Shown: piece by piece, positions 11,229 to 22,658 of the stretch
Position numbering within the stretch: the stretch's first letter is position 1
How the letters are laid out: every line of letters starts with the position of its first letter
Origin: Gnetum montanum
Lineage: Eukaryota; Streptophyta; Gnetopsida; Gnetales; Gnetaceae
Assembly: GCA_015680685.1 (NCBI GenBank)
Contig: MNCI01030955.1
Coordinates: 536,552-600,551 of the forward strand
Direction: 5' to 3'
Length of the DNA: 64,000 nucleotides
The notes under the pieces: generated by a model
The model's input: the letters and a program-made list of their open reading frames with translations, nothing else
Told to the model about the DNA's origin: nothing
Database searches by the model: none
Translations under genes and position numbers: made by a program

Positions 11229-11257
11229 GAGTGTAGGCATACCTCACCACTCATCAT

Positions 11258-11275
11258 TGGCACCATTGCTGGGGA
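11258..11275 (+). other. Primer binding site, tRNA-Asp type (element 1)
   Basis: TGGCACCATTGCTGGGGA lies one base after the LTR end. It matches the complement of the plant tRNA-Asp(GTC) 3' end (TGGCGCCGTTGCCGGGG) with three transitions, each at a CpG. tRNA-Asp priming is typical of Athila-group elements. Confidence 0.85.
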
Positions 11276-11402
11276 CTTAGTTGTTTGTGTGCTAAGTAGA
11301 ACATAGGAAATCATCCACATCGTTGGGAAGCTTAAACAAACCCTTAGGGTTAATCATACGAAAAACAACATAACGATAAACAGCACACCGAATAAAACAA
11401 AC

Positions 11403-13750
11403 ATGTCTTCTTCTCCACATAAAAGCACTTCACCGCCTAGGACCAACACTAGAGACAGTCGACGACACCACGCACATATCCAAGAACCGTCAGTTCCTCA
11501 ACAATTCAGTGTGGTATATATTCATCATAATGAATATATACCCAACTTTACCTTTTTCTTCCATCAAGACAAACAACTACGTTGGAGAGACTTGGAGGGT
11601 AACATAGTGTTGCCTCCAGACAGAGCTGCCCCCAACATGCTCCTTCATGCCCTTGCATGAATTGGCATGTCACAATTATACACTGAGTACGTTGTGCTCG
11701 ATTACAATGTAAGGGACTACCATCCCACAGAAGCGCAATGTCAACAAGACTCGCGGTAGGAGAGTTATCACACATCGTTCAAGGGTAAAGGACCCCATAA
11801 TGCTTCTCCCATCATAAGAGAAATTAAGGGTGGTGAACCTATTTCAATAGGTTCTCCACAAAATGATGTTCTCCATCCTAATGATAGTGAGGAGGTGGTG
11901 TATCAGAACCTTCACTCCATGATACACAACTTTGGTTCTAATTCCCATGAACACCAAGTGTTCAATGAGGGAACATAAACACAAGATAAAGACGAGCATT
12001 CTGATCGTCANGTCCTCGCTCTCGACTCTCTTGTCGAGGTCTTTCATTTTGCTTATCCTTACCCTTATCCTCATGGTTGGGCTCTTTGTGACTGCATCCA
12101 GATGTGGAAGGAGAGGGTGAATGTTGCAATGANTAAGCCCCTACTTATAACCTGAAGCATGTTAGACATTACGAAGGCCGTTAGAATACCTACAAGGCAT
12201 CAAAAAGATAGTTGGATCAAGAGACTAGACATGAATAATATCCCATGATTTGAGGGGGGATACAATGCTGATCTGTAGAACCACTTACAGGCATTTCACG
12301 ATGCCTGTGCCTTGCAAAATATTGAAAACAAGTGGAAAAAGTTAAAGTTATTCCCAAGGACACTCATAAAGGAAGCGAAAAGCTGGTACCGGTCCTTAGA
12401 ATCGGAAACCGTTAGGAGGTGGAATACGATGCTAGAATTGTTTAATGATAAATATTAAACGTACTCCCAAGTGTCCAACTTATGAAAATAGATCCAAGGA
12501 TGGAAGCAGGGAACTCATGAATCCTTGGACACTGCCATGGGCCAATATTATGCATTACTACATCGTTGCTCGGGCCATGGTTATGCACAACAAGATCAAC
12601 TACGCCATCTCATAGATGGGCTAAGACATGAAACCAGGAAAACCCTTGGGACATATGCCCAAGGGAGATTATTTGAACTTAGGTTCCATGAGGTTCATAG
12701 ATTGTTGGAGCAAGTAGCTAAGGAAGAAGGAGAGCTACATAACAGAGAAAGCGTGGAAGAGTATAACTGCGATCCTTCCCTCCAAAAGAGGGGAGTAAGA
12801 TTTTGTGAGGAGGATGAGTCATCACTCGAAGAGTTGGTGAGTAGGAAAACCTTGCTGCTTTAAAAATTAACAACAGAAGTGTCGGCTAAGGTAGATCAAA
12901 TGTGATAGATAGTAGATTTAAAACTATTTTAAAAATCATAGAGAAGTCTAAGGAGCGAAGTAGTGACCATGATAAGAAAAAGAAGAGGGACTTGGACTAT
13001 GCACATAATAAAGGTAAGGGTAAATTAGCTATCACTGAAGAGGTTGTGGATTCAAACACAAACAATAACAGTGGATGTGAGATCTACCAATATGACCATC
13101 CTAACGGATGTTTCCCAATAATATCACATCTACAAGAGTCTGGGGTGTATGCACTCAACCAAAGACTTAACAAACGACAAGCACCCCATCGGTTACCTTA
13201 TCCTCAAGGTAACCCAAGGTAGTTCCACCAATAGTGAAAGTATTATCCAAGTGGAACTCCACCACAGCCTATGGAGCAACACCAGTAGTGGTAATACCCA
13301 CAATCATGGGGGATGCCACCACCAAGGCAACAATACCCTTATCGACAACTGGATCCATATGGCTACTACGTGCAGCTGCCAATCTCTCCAAGTGACTCTG
13401 TCGATCACACAACCCCACAATGTCACTACCAAGCTCAGGAGTACTATAAGACTCCTTCTCTAGGGAGAGACACACCACATGCATACCATCCTCCGAATCC
13501 ATCCACCACTCTTACACCGATAGCTCCACTACCACCGACTCCAACGATGCAAGGGGAACTCCCCACTCAACCACAGCAATGCACTATTATGAGAGCTATA
13601 AACCTTCAACCTACTATTCGTTCTGACAACCATATAAAGAGAAGACCTTTCTTTAGAACCAAAAGCCCAAACAAGCTCTCACAACCACAAGCGGTTAAAC
13701 CTCTAAATGCTCCTCCATCAAATAAGGCTTTGGAGCTCCCTTCAAACTAA
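11403..13750 (+). pseudogene. gag of element 1
   Basis: The start is the ATG at 11403 (MSSSPH), matching the ATG at 38867 in element 3. A capsid-like segment follows: KLFPRTLIKEAKSWYRSL around 12335-12390, WNTMLELFNDKY around 12421-12456 and YYALLHRCSGHGYAQ around 12546-12590, as in plant retrotransposon gag domains. Then come a charged Lys-rich region (about 12950-13030), a Cys/His segment CEIYQYDHPNGC (13076-13111) and a Pro/Gln-rich tail. Stops (for example near 11658 and 12863), a frameshift and an apparently inverted piece (12012-12132) break it. It would form the particle shell if intact. Confidence 0.8.
12012..12132 (-). other. Inverted 121 bp gag piece between two single-N gaps
   Basis: Single N bases at 12011 and 12133 bracket this piece. 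Read on the minus strand it encodes SPSPSTSGCSHKEPNHED and then QNERPR, which matches the gag of element 2 (SPSPCTSGCSHQEHNGED, QNERPR) at exactly the point where the plus-strand gag breaks off. The piece is therefore gag in reverse orientation. The flanking single N bases point to a misoriented contig rather than a biological inversion. Confidence 0.85.
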
Positions 13751-13807
13751 CAACAGAGCTCAATGCATATGGTTATGTTAACACATACCATCACTAACTA
13801 GATAAAG

Positions 13808-14308
13808 GTGGGCCACCTTCCCAGGAAACTCTTTGATCCTAGAAGTCCCTTAATCTACCTCCAAGTCGTTGGGAATGAACCACATAAGGCTCTTTTGAAC
13901 TCAAGTTCCAGAGTCAACTTGATATCACAGGAAATGTATAAAGCCTGGAACCTGCCTCCACTAAAGAATAGTAATATTCACTTAGAGCTGGCTAACCAGT
14001 CCATCACTATTCCCTTGGGATTAGTGGAGGACATCGTTACCACTATGTGTGGTTGGTCATACCCAGCTGATTTCCTAGTGATACAAGTCAACAATGACAA
14101 GGGGGACTTCCCAATAATAATGGGAAGGGCATGGCTAAGTACCATGAATGCATGCCTAGGAATCCGTGATCTTTCCCTAGAAATATCTAAGGAAAATACT
14201 TATGAAAAGATTGAGAAGAAGAAGGTTCCATGCACCACATATAATGATACAGAGGATGATAGCGTACAAGAGCATTCAACATCTCTTGCATGCAACCAGT
14301 GTGCCTAG
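13808..14308 (+). pseudogene. Aspartic protease region of element 1
   Basis: This is a 166-codon open frame. LPRKLFDPRSPLIYLQ precedes the active-site segment, which reads LLNSSSRVNLIS where the family (and element 2) has LLDSGSEVNLIS. The catalytic D-S-G is N-S-S. The later flap and GRAWLSTMNACLGI (family GRPWLST or GRPFL) are recognisable around 14127-14168. Protease would mature gag; here it is inactive by its active site despite the open frame. Confidence 0.8.
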
Positions 14309-14705
14309 GAAGTTAACATACAAAAGTACCTGTATGTAGCAACCACACAATAAGAGAACACCTAGTGGTTGACAGCTAATCAAGAGAGCAGCCCACTAAT
14401 ATGCATGGAACTAACTGGGGGACCAACTTGTGTCCATGAAGAAAGCATAGATACACTGGAGCAAGAGTGTCACCAACTTCCAACCCTTAATCTAAAACCA
14501 CCAATCGAGGGAAGTTGGAAACTCTTAGAAAATCCAAATGAGTACTCCGATAGGAGAACACTAGTCTGTGTGCAACCAACTAACCCTTATCATGAACCTA
14601 GAGCAGTCTATGCACATAGCACATTTGAGAGAGGACAATCTCACTCCTTATTTTGGATCTCTCCCTTTCAATTCAATCATGGGGGAGATGGCCACCTATG
14701 CTAAT
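14309..14705 (+). pseudogene. Protease-to-3'UTR junction of element 1
   Basis: Coding remnants continue after the protease (WLTANQESSPLICMELT, then SIDTLEQECHQLPTLNL) and end in FWISPFQFNHGGDGHLC at about 14653-14703. In element 3 the first part lies before RT and the last part lies after integrase (SSYQLSHGGDGHPC near 45012-45060). About 2.9 kb of pol is therefore missing between them. Element 2 has the same junction, about 100 bases shorter. Confidence 0.75.
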
Positions 14706-16557
14706 CATTTGAGGCCCTCAGTGTTTTTAAGTTTTTGTTTTACAAATTTCTTTAACTTTTCTTATTTTTGTTTTACAACATCATTTATACTTTTTCATTT
14801 CTTCATGTGTTTGATTACTTTGTTTGATTCGTCACTTAATAAGTGCTCCAAAGATTGTATGAACTGTATTCCATTGGTTGCTAATGTTTGGTTTTTACCT
14901 TTAAGTTATGATGTTGATACTAAGGTATGGTTACTTTGATATAACAGGCAATGAGTCCACTTCATCCATACATCCATAAAATTCTACGGTCTCTCTTGGC
15001 TTGGAACTGTACAGTCCCTTTCTCAATAATAAGAACTATCAACGAATTGGTGACTAGGTATTTCTCAAACTAAGGAAGGACTCAAGGATTGAAAAGGGTG
15101 TGACTTTAAGGGGATTTGATGCACTTGTGCTGGCCATTCTCTTGGGTGCTTGGATGTTTTCTTCTTGAGTTTTCTTACTATTCAAATGTTGCTTCATTTT
15201 CAGGAAGCTAAGCCAATCAAAATAAAAATAACAAAGTCTTTTCATGGTGTGGTTCTCACGCATAAACATTAAAAAAACAGTGAGAATTCAAAGCACATCC
15301 CTTAGATGAAATAATCATTTGGGCTACAAGCACTGGTTATGGAACTAAAATAAACATGTTCCCTCTAACTAAGGCCTTTCTTGCTTCCTACTTTCTCCTC
15401 TTTCATTTTGTCAGAATGGTGGTGGCTCTATGGTGAAGCCATTCTTGTTACTTCAAATAGATGTATGAGCCAAATGTATTAATGCGAAGTCACTGAATCT
15501 AGTTTGTTTGAGGCTAGATTTGCAATGGGATCGACTACGTCACATTAACCATTTATACACAAGGGGCTATACACCACCTTGTTCTTGGGATTCCATTCCA
15601 TTCTCTTCTCTCCATATTTCTCTCCATTATTCACCTCATTGCTAGTTGTATCAGTAGTCTATATTTTGGTGGATGCATTGTTTTCTTTTAGGTAAACTCT
15701 TGTGGTTAAGACTTTAACTCTCATCTCCGAATGACATCCTTAGAGCCTACAAACTCTTTGAATGTGGGATTGTCAGGGCATTAAGGGCATAAGCCTGCTT
15801 TGGGGAGGACCCACTAGCATTCCTATTTGGTGCATCTGTTAATTTCTTTCCCTTAAAAATTTCCGCAATCACAATTTATTTTGTTCATTTCCATCTTTGA
15901 CATCCATTTTATTGGCATGACCATTGTTTCTTTTTCTCCTTCTTTCTAATTCCTTATCTTTTTCCATTCTATTGCTACCGAAGGTTCGCTCTCAGTCATG
16001 GGGGTTCTAGTCCAATTTTTTTGATTTTCTCCTAACCCCTACACCTCAAGTAGTCACCAGTATTATATCTCCAAATCCGTATCAACCATATCACAACTCA
16101 GCCAATGGACCTTATACCGAAGCAAGGTATCAATTGCATTATGATTCATTTACCCTTACTAATATAAGAACTATGTTGTGTGTGTAGATGGCAATCATAC
16201 AACAACAAATTGGATCTGGAGAGAACACTTGGAATGGACTGGTGCTAAAGTAGTTATGCAAGGAATGAGATTGATGGCATGCTTATGGATGGACAATGAA
16301 AGGCGTAATCTTGGCGTTGGCAACAGCAGACTTCTTCTTTTCTCTCTCTCTTCTCTCTTCTCTCTCAATTACCAAATAAGGTTGGATGTCAATTATGTAT
16401 AGTGTTCACTCTTGTTGTCATGAACACTCGATTTTTCCATGTATTATAATGATGATCCATTCACATGTCACCCCATTCACCATTAGTTCCATTCAAGTCA
16501 ATAATCCTATACCTTCCCAATGTTTTGTAAGGAACTCGAGGACAAGTTTTTATTCAG
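14706..16557 (+). other. 3' untranslated region of element 1
   Basis: It is homologous to 31638-33590 (element 2, reverse strand) and more distantly to 45060-47130 (element 3). It has no env-like frame. A frame at 16178-16402 (MCVDGNHTTTNWIW) has a homologous open frame in element 2 at 31995-31765, similar for about 50 codons. It contains the covarying hairpin at 15246-15300. Confidence 0.7.
15246..15300 (+). other. 3'UTR hairpin, element 1 copy
   Basis: The order is GGTGTG, TTCTCAC, an A-rich loop, GTGAGAA, TTCAAAG, CACATC. The inner arms TTCTCAC and GTGAGAA are perfectly complementary. The outer GGTGTG pairs with CACATC, with one wobble. The layout matches copies in elements 2 and 3. Confidence 0.55.
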
Positions 16558-16568
16558 TCATGGGGGTA
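16558..16568 (+). other. Polypurine tract of element 1
   Basis: TCATGGGGGTA lies directly before the 3' LTR start TGATGGGAC. The identical stretch precedes the 3' LTR of element 2. Confidence 0.8.
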
Positions 16569-16682
16569 TGATGGGACGCAATATCACATAGGCTGCAATA
16601 TTGCGTACACAATATCGCGTATGCGATATCGCGTTGTTCCCTGAAATATCACGTATGCAATATTGTAGCCCATCGCCTTGTC

Positions 16683-16690
16683 TATAAATA
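16683..16690 (+). promoter_or_regulatory. TATA box of element 1 3' LTR
   Basis: TATAAATA stands in the same context as at 10641. Confidence 0.6.
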
Positions 16691-17220
16691 AGAGGCAACC
16701 TTCCTTTGTTTTTCCATCTAGATTTAAACCCTTAGTGAAACTCTGACAGTTTTACCATTCCAAAGATAGAATAATTTCCATGTGCCCATAGTAAGAGACT
16801 CAAAGTGAATGGATCTTTATTTGAGCAATTTGTACCTGAGCACACATTTGTGTACGGAAATAAAGATGAACTTTCTGATAAACCTTGCAATGCATGGACT
16901 AAGCTAATTAGGATTTAATTAATGTTAAATGCTTAAATGCTTTCTTAGATAATTAATCTCTTTCCACCCTCAACTCCTAGTTAAGTGCATTCAGTACGAC
17001 CACTTCAAGCACGTGTGCTACGCTTGGTAACCCAGTAATGAATAGCGTTTGGTAATCCGAGTAGCATTGCACTAGTTTAGAGTGTGTACGGCAAGTGGGA
17101 ACGAATACTAATGCTAGGATGATTAAAGCTTAGTTAGTGAAAGCTAGTTACTTAGCCTCTTCACCCTTCACCTCTTAACATAGGCGTTAAAAAGATAAAA
17201 GACATAAAAATCATATACCT

Positions 17221-17367
17221 CGGACTTACTTAACCATACAACCGTGACAATCCAAGTAAGTCTAGGAAGACAACGATTGATTAACCTTAAGTGTTCCATA
17301 AGGCGCATAAGCACTTAGTCCTTGGAGTTCGACCAGATCGCGCATGCATGCTCGTATTCGTATGGTT
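17221..17367 (+). promoter_or_regulatory. LTR hairpin with complementary downstream site (element 1, 3')
   Basis: CGGACTTACTT (17221-17231) and AAGTAAGTCTA (17254-17264) pair except for one terminal mismatch, with one wobble. Loop AACCATAC (17232-17239) is complementary to GTATGGTT (17360-17367). Confidence 0.55.
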
Positions 17368-17400
17368 GAGTGTAGGGCTACCTCGCCACTCATCAACCTT

Positions 17401-18399
17401 CATAACCAACTTCCTATAACCCCATTACCATTACCATTCCCTCATTGTAGCCTTATCCCACCATCACAAGTACTCTTTAACATGGTTTGACATGACTGGA
17501 TCAAGCACAAAGAAGGAATGTTAGTGGTGGACCTATAGTGGTGTTTTGTATTCTTTGTCAGTGCCTATCAAGTCAATCCTCTAAACACCAATAAAGAGGG
17601 GCCAATGAAACACCACCAAATTTTCATGTTATAACCCATTTAATCCCATCCCATGAAACCCAAGGTAAAACTTCATTATAAATGTGAAGTTTGTAACCCC
17701 ACAAGAGGCAATCTCACATATTTCATACTTTTGGAGCTAAAAATGCCTTATAAGTGGCCAAAGCCTCATTCCCCAAGTGAAAAGAGTCACCTGGTGTCTA
17801 TATTTGGGCTTGGGGAACTCAAAATGCCTTTTGGAATGTCAAAATGCTATGGTTGTTATATGTTTGGACTATTTGGCTATAAATTTACATTTTATTAATG
17901 CTTCGTTAGATTATTATATTTTATTTCCTCTAGAGTAATTGTAGAGAATAATGCCCTCTAGATAACTATATTGGGATTTAAACCTTACATCTTGTATATC
18001 TTATAGCATTCATATGGCTTTAGTAATTAAAAAAGTATTTAAAGTTTCAACCTTTAAAATGGTCTATTTTTAGAAGTAAAGTATATATTTTAATTTTAAA
18101 TTTAGGGTATGTTTTTTATGGACTTTAGTCATTCACTAACATTATAGTACATTATGATAAGGTATTATCCTAATGATAAGACTCTTGATTTAAAAGCTCC
18201 AAGTTATGGGTTGGATTCTCGTGGGCAATCCTAAGTTATAAAGTTCTAATTAGACTATATATCTTGGGGTGTACCTATATTACAATTATTTCAAATTTCT
18301 ACCGTTCCCCAACATTACATCACATTACCAAAAAAAAAATTTTAATTGTACCTAAAATATGATTATGTTATACCTACATTTTATTAAAGTTTTCTTTGA
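17401..18399. other. Spacer between element 1 and the LINE
   Basis: No gene is recognisable; the 81-codon frame at 17653-17898 matches nothing I know. AAAGAAGGAA followed by TGTTAGTGG at 17519 looks like a polypurine tract and LTR start, and TATAAATTT near 17877 could be its TATA box. This may be the 3' LTR of the Tat-like element, but I found no matching 5' copy and no clear end. Confidence 0.3.
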
Positions 18400-18439
18400 A
18401 GATGTCAAAGCTATTTGTCAATCTATAACCTTTAGGATT

Positions 18440-18900
18440 TAGTTATGCAAGCCAATTATTTATAGTTTTGTTGATCTCAAGGGTTTGTTACAAATATATT
18501 TTGGCAAAATAAATTTTGGTAAGGAATGATTTGAAAATAGAAATTACTAATATCTCTCAAACTGTAGAGACTGTAAGGATTTTGGAGCTTTTGATTTTAT
18601 TTTCCCTAATGATTTATATGAATCTCTATTGAAAGATATCACTTCTCTATATATCTTTCTACAAACTATTGGATTTATTTGCCTAAAGAATAGTTTCACA
18701 CCAATGATTCAAGCTATTCTTGAATTCTATGAAATCATTGTATTGCATGCCTACTATTTTTCTAAATTAACTTTGGCTTATTGAATTGGCCAATTCTAAA
18801 ATGATAGAGAAATCCTTTAATCTTAATTTTTTTATGGATTAGTGCAATACTATTATTACTTAAGAATGAAAATTGAATTTTTATCCAATTTTTCTGATTA
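18440..18900 (+). pseudogene. LINE ORF1-like region (DUF4283-like)
   Basis: Fragments such as FGAFDFIFPNDLYESLLKDI, YIFLQTIGFICLKNSFTP and YFSKLTLAYxIGQF (x marks a stop) fit the order of conserved segments in the domain at the start of plant LINE ORF1 (a phenylalanine-rich strand, then a W-rich strand, then PVWVxLPxLPLxxW). The similarity is weak, and I call it mainly because endonuclease follows downstream. Confidence 0.4.
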
Positions 18901-19899
18901 TTCTAAAGTTACTTAATGGATTGAATTAGAAAATCTCTCTTATTTTTCAAAGTCTTAAAATTAAAATTATTAGTAGCATTGGTATAATCCTTAGTTTATG
19001 GTCAAAAACATTACTAGATGGTATGCAGCACATGTTATTTTGTAGATATTAATTTACATAATGAAATACAAAATTAAAAGTAAACGTAAATAATTAATGT
19101 TTTTCCTAAAAAATAACATACTATAATTGATGAGGATGTTGCAACTATTATTGTTGTAAAAGCTATCTTATTGGGATATATCCTCTTTTCAATAAAAAGC
19201 TATTTGTAAGAAAAAGAAACAATAATTTCAAAAAGGGGAAATAATGCTAATTCGTAGTAGAAACAAATAAAATCTTCTTTAACAAGTTCGTAATCTTTTA
19301 CTAATCCTTTTACATATGAATAAGCCCATAAACTTTCAATATCTAAAGAGACTTTCTCTTTTGAAGAAAAGACTTTTTCAATAGACATTAGCAATGAACA
19401 TGCTAACATAGAAGGATTTCGCTTAATGCAATGCAGAAAGAAAAGGATTGAAGACACTAATTTTAATTCAAAAACTAGCAAGGTATCTTTTTAACCTTCT
19501 ACTTATACAACTATTATAAATGTTTTATAATCAAAAAATATCTTTTCATTTATTAGGGACATGGATTATGAGACAAATATTGAGCTTGAAACATCAAATA
19601 TGAGGACTTCCTTCCTCACATCTCAATATTAGTTTTATCATGGAACATTTAGGGACTTTTTGATAAGTCCCAAGTAAAGATTGTTGGGAAGTATCCTTCA
19701 AACTAGCATTTATCTCTAAATTTTCTTTTCTTAAAAAAGATTAAGATTTTGGTGCATGATATTGGTTTTATTAGTAAATGCATTTTGAAAACTACATTAT
19801 TTTTCTATTACTCATGAAGTTAATAAAGAAGATGTTGCTATTCTAATTAATAAAAATTAGAGTGAAAAAGTTTTGAATTTTGGCTCTTATAACCTTGGA

Positions 19900-20400
19900 A
19901 ATTTTATTTAGATTACTAATCATAGTGAAATAGGAGACTTTATAATATTTATAATCCTAATAACTCAAAAAACCAATCATGGGTTTAGAAATATTTTCTA
20001 TCTCTACCTAAAGTTCCTTGGATTATTAGAGACAATTTCAATATGATTGAAAGCCATTTAGATAAACTCGGTGATCTTTCTTCTAATATGTCTTCTCAAG
20101 AGAAAAAACATTATTTTAATTTTAAGGAAAAATATTTTCTTCCGAATATTAGCTTTTCATTTTCATATCATTCAAATGAGAAGAATTATACTTGATGTAA
20201 TGATCAACAAGAAAATGATCAAAATTTTTGTCAACTTGATAGATTTTACATCACTAATGTTTCTTTTTCAAAAGCCTATAAGAAAAGAAAAAGTGCATAC
20301 AGATACTACGTCATCATATCATTTTTCTATCAATATTTTTTCACCAAGATTAATTCTTTCTCCTTTTAAAAGAAAAAATGTTTTTGTATGAATACTATTT
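19900..20400 (+). pseudogene. LINE endonuclease region
   Basis: VPWIIRDNFNMIESHLDKLG (about 20009-20068) matches the endonuclease segment W(I/V)xGDFNxxxxxxDK, with the G of GDF changed. NFCQLDRFYITNVSFSKAY (about 20227-20285) matches the later SRLDRFxxS segment. The domain would nick target DNA. It lacks an open frame. Confidence 0.65.
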
Positions 20401-21059
20401 TATTCATAGGACCCAATAGGAAAAACAATTTAACGTCTTTATGAAAGCAAAAAAAAACCTAGTAATAATATTGGTTGGATTAATTGATGCCAATGAATTA
20501 CTTGTAAAGTCAAAATTATGCTAGATGATTTGAAAAAAAAATTTCCAAGTGTCATGTTAAAGAAGAGCTTACAGAATTTATCAAGAAAATGAAAATTGTT
20601 AAGACCAAAATCTATTTAACTTTAAAATCCAAAAAGCATTGACTAAAGCTTGTTATACTAAATAATGTTGAAATGCTTTTGAAACTAAAAGTGCTCTCAC
20701 TAAAAGTCACATGTCTTGGCTAAAAATTAAAGAAGAACCTTGTAAGGAGTTTTTAAATTTATCAAAGAAAAAAGTTAAGTACCTAAATTAGAATCACTTT
20801 ATATATATTTTTCATTCACTATAAATCCTACAACTATTAACATATTTTTAGCAAATCATTTTTTCTTCTATTTTTACTTTTGAATGTTTTAAAAAGGAAA
20901 TCTTCAAGGCCATTATCATGCATATTTCTCATTTCATAGAAAAAGATACATTGAAGTATTCTTGAAGTAGAAATCATAATGAAAGAAATCAAAGCAAAAA
21001 CTTTTAATTCAACAAATGGTAAAGCTCTACAAATTTATGGTTTTCCAATTATTTTTTTA

Positions 21060-21792
21060 CAAAGCATTAGAACATTGTTAGAGATTATCTCTTTCATGTA
21101 TTCTAAGAAGCTATTAAAAAAGTTCCTCTTAGTAACACTATTAACAAAGATATGATTCATAATCTCTTTAAGAATGGTGATATTCAACATATTGATAAAT
21201 CAAGACTTATTACTCTTATTAACACTTATAAAATTCTAGAAAAATGCATTACTTGCATGATTAAGAAAGTTATAGAGGGTATCATCATATCTAAATAGAT
21301 GAGTTTTGTTAAAGGTAGACATATTTTAAATAATGTTATTACAACATGAGAGGGAACGCAGTGGACTTCTAATTCTAACTAAAACATTACTTTTATTAAG
21401 TTAGATTATGCTAAATCTTATAACGGCATTGAATAGAATTTCATTATTGCTTGTGTCCATAAACTAGGATTTGATGATTATTTTATCTATCTTTTCAGCA
21501 CCCTACTCAATGATGCTTATGCTCAAGTTGCTAAAAATTTTAAATTGAGTTTCTTCTTTTCTCTTTACCAATTAGTTCACTGTCAACATTGTCCTTTTTC
21601 TTCTTACCTTTTTATTATTGTTGTAGACTTTCTTTCATATAAATTTCATTATGATATGCAAAGGAATATCATTAAGGGAATATTTATTGATGATCAAGGT
21701 ATATAATTGCTTAACATATAGCTTGTAAATAATTATTTTTTATGATTAAGAATTCTTTACAACATATCAATACTTAATTAGCTAGAGTGAAG
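21060..21792 (+). pseudogene. LINE reverse transcriptase, N-terminal part
   Basis: Segments in order are MSFVKGRHILNNVITT (family QxxFVxGRxIxDNI), FIKLDYAKSYNGIE (family LKLDxxKAYDxxxW), FIIACVHKLGFDDYFI, and QHCPFSSYLFIIVVDFLSYK (family QGCPLSPxLFxxxxExLS). This is a standard non-LTR RT. Reading stops at the element 4 insertion. Confidence 0.8.
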
Positions 21793-22647
21793 TGTTAGAC
21801 TTCAACTAAGTTGCAAGTATACAATCATTAGTTTCATAGCCAAGTTAAAAAGGTCATAGCTCATAATCAAAAGGTTGAGATGATTCATAAGCATGCATCC
21901 CTTAACTACAAAGAGTTGTAACCATGTCTTAAGAATAAAAGACATGTTATAATGAAGAGAAAAGTATAAAAAATTAAGATAAAAAAATAATAAGAATAGA
22001 AGAAAGAAATCTATAAGCAAGACCAATAAGAGACAAAGGTATAAAAAAATACAACAATAAGAAAGAAGAAGAAAAAGCCTAAAAAATCCATACCTAAATA
22101 TAATAAGTACGAGTGTTACAATGTACAATCATCATAACATGAGCAAGTTACAATGGATGATCATCATAATGAATTGAAAAACTTCAAAACTAAAGAGTTA
22201 TAGGTGTCATCAAGCATTCTTTTCCAAAGAATTAAATTGCTAAGTAAGACTTAGAGATGAATTAAGATCTAGTATTCTAAACAAAAATCAAAGATTATAG
22301 TTGAAGCCGACCATAAGCCTAATGCAATTTTCTTAAATAAGAAGTGAAAATCACTCAGAAGGCTTCATTGAAGTAAAGACAATTGCTACATTACATAGTC
22401 AAGTCAATATGCAAAGATCATATAAAATTATCTGGTTAGGGATGACTATGATATCCATTATAAAATCAACAATAATCAAATCACAAATTAAGACTTATGA
22501 TGTATTTAGAATACAATTACCACCTATTAAAAATAATTGAATCAAGTCAAGTTTGATCTAAGTTGATAAATTATGATATTAAGTACTCAACCACAAGATC
22601 CTTCAATATATTAGAGTTATTAAGTTACATAAAACAAAAATCTAACA
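21793..22647 (+). repeat. Element 4 left LTR
   Basis: 855 bp, from TGTTAGACTTC to AATCTAACA, giving a short inverted TGTTAGA/TCTAACA at the ends. AT-rich. Confidence 0.88.
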
Positions 22648-22658
22648 TGATATCAAAG
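22648..22658 (+). other. Primer binding site of element 4
   Basis: TGATATCAAAG directly follows the LTR and matches the initiator tRNA-Met complement TGGTATCAGAG with two G-to-A changes. Confidence 0.6.

Larger units (their letters stand above)
10558..11256 (+). repeat. Element 1 5' LTR (with gap)
   Basis: It aligns with 16569-17395 outside the gap. The start reads TTTATGGGAC instead of TGATGGGAC, so the terminal TG is mutated. The end is CACTCATCA. The first 60 bases hold several copies of a GCGATATCGC-like palindrome, then TATAAATA at 10641. The central part is missing in a 207 base run of N. Confidence 0.92.
10558..17395 (+). mobile_element. Element 1: non-autonomous Athila-like retrotransposon (gag-protease only)
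   Basis: The ends are set by two related LTRs and a perfect 5 bp target duplication, ACCTT, at 10553-10557 and 17396-17400. The order is 5' LTR, tRNA-Asp primer site, gag, protease, long 3' untranslated region, polypurine tract, 3' LTR. There is no RT, RNase H or integrase: gag-protease runs straight into sequence that in element 3 lies after integrase. Element 2 has the same architecture, so this is a family structure rather than a one-off deletion. Gag-like frames are broken, so even gag and protease are inactive now. It inserted into the tail of the Tat-like locus. Confidence 0.92.
16569..17395 (+). repeat. Element 1 3' LTR
   Basis: This is 827 bp, TGATGGGAC to CACTCATCA, and the most complete plus-strand copy of this LTR type. 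The first 110 bases contain about six GCGATATCGC-like palindromes at various stages of CpG decay. TATAAATA is at 16683. The hairpin is at 17221-17264, with its loop complement at 17360-17367. Confidence 0.93.

Noticed and set aside
11403-14308. Reading gag-protease of element 1 as a functional gene
   Set aside because: Stops, a frameshift, an inverted piece and an N-S-S protease active site rule out a working protein.
21802-22128. 108-codon minus-strand frame with a hydrophobic sequence
   Set aside because: It lies in the AT-rich LTR of element 4; the hydrophobic residues follow from T-rich codons, and the other LTR does not keep the frame.
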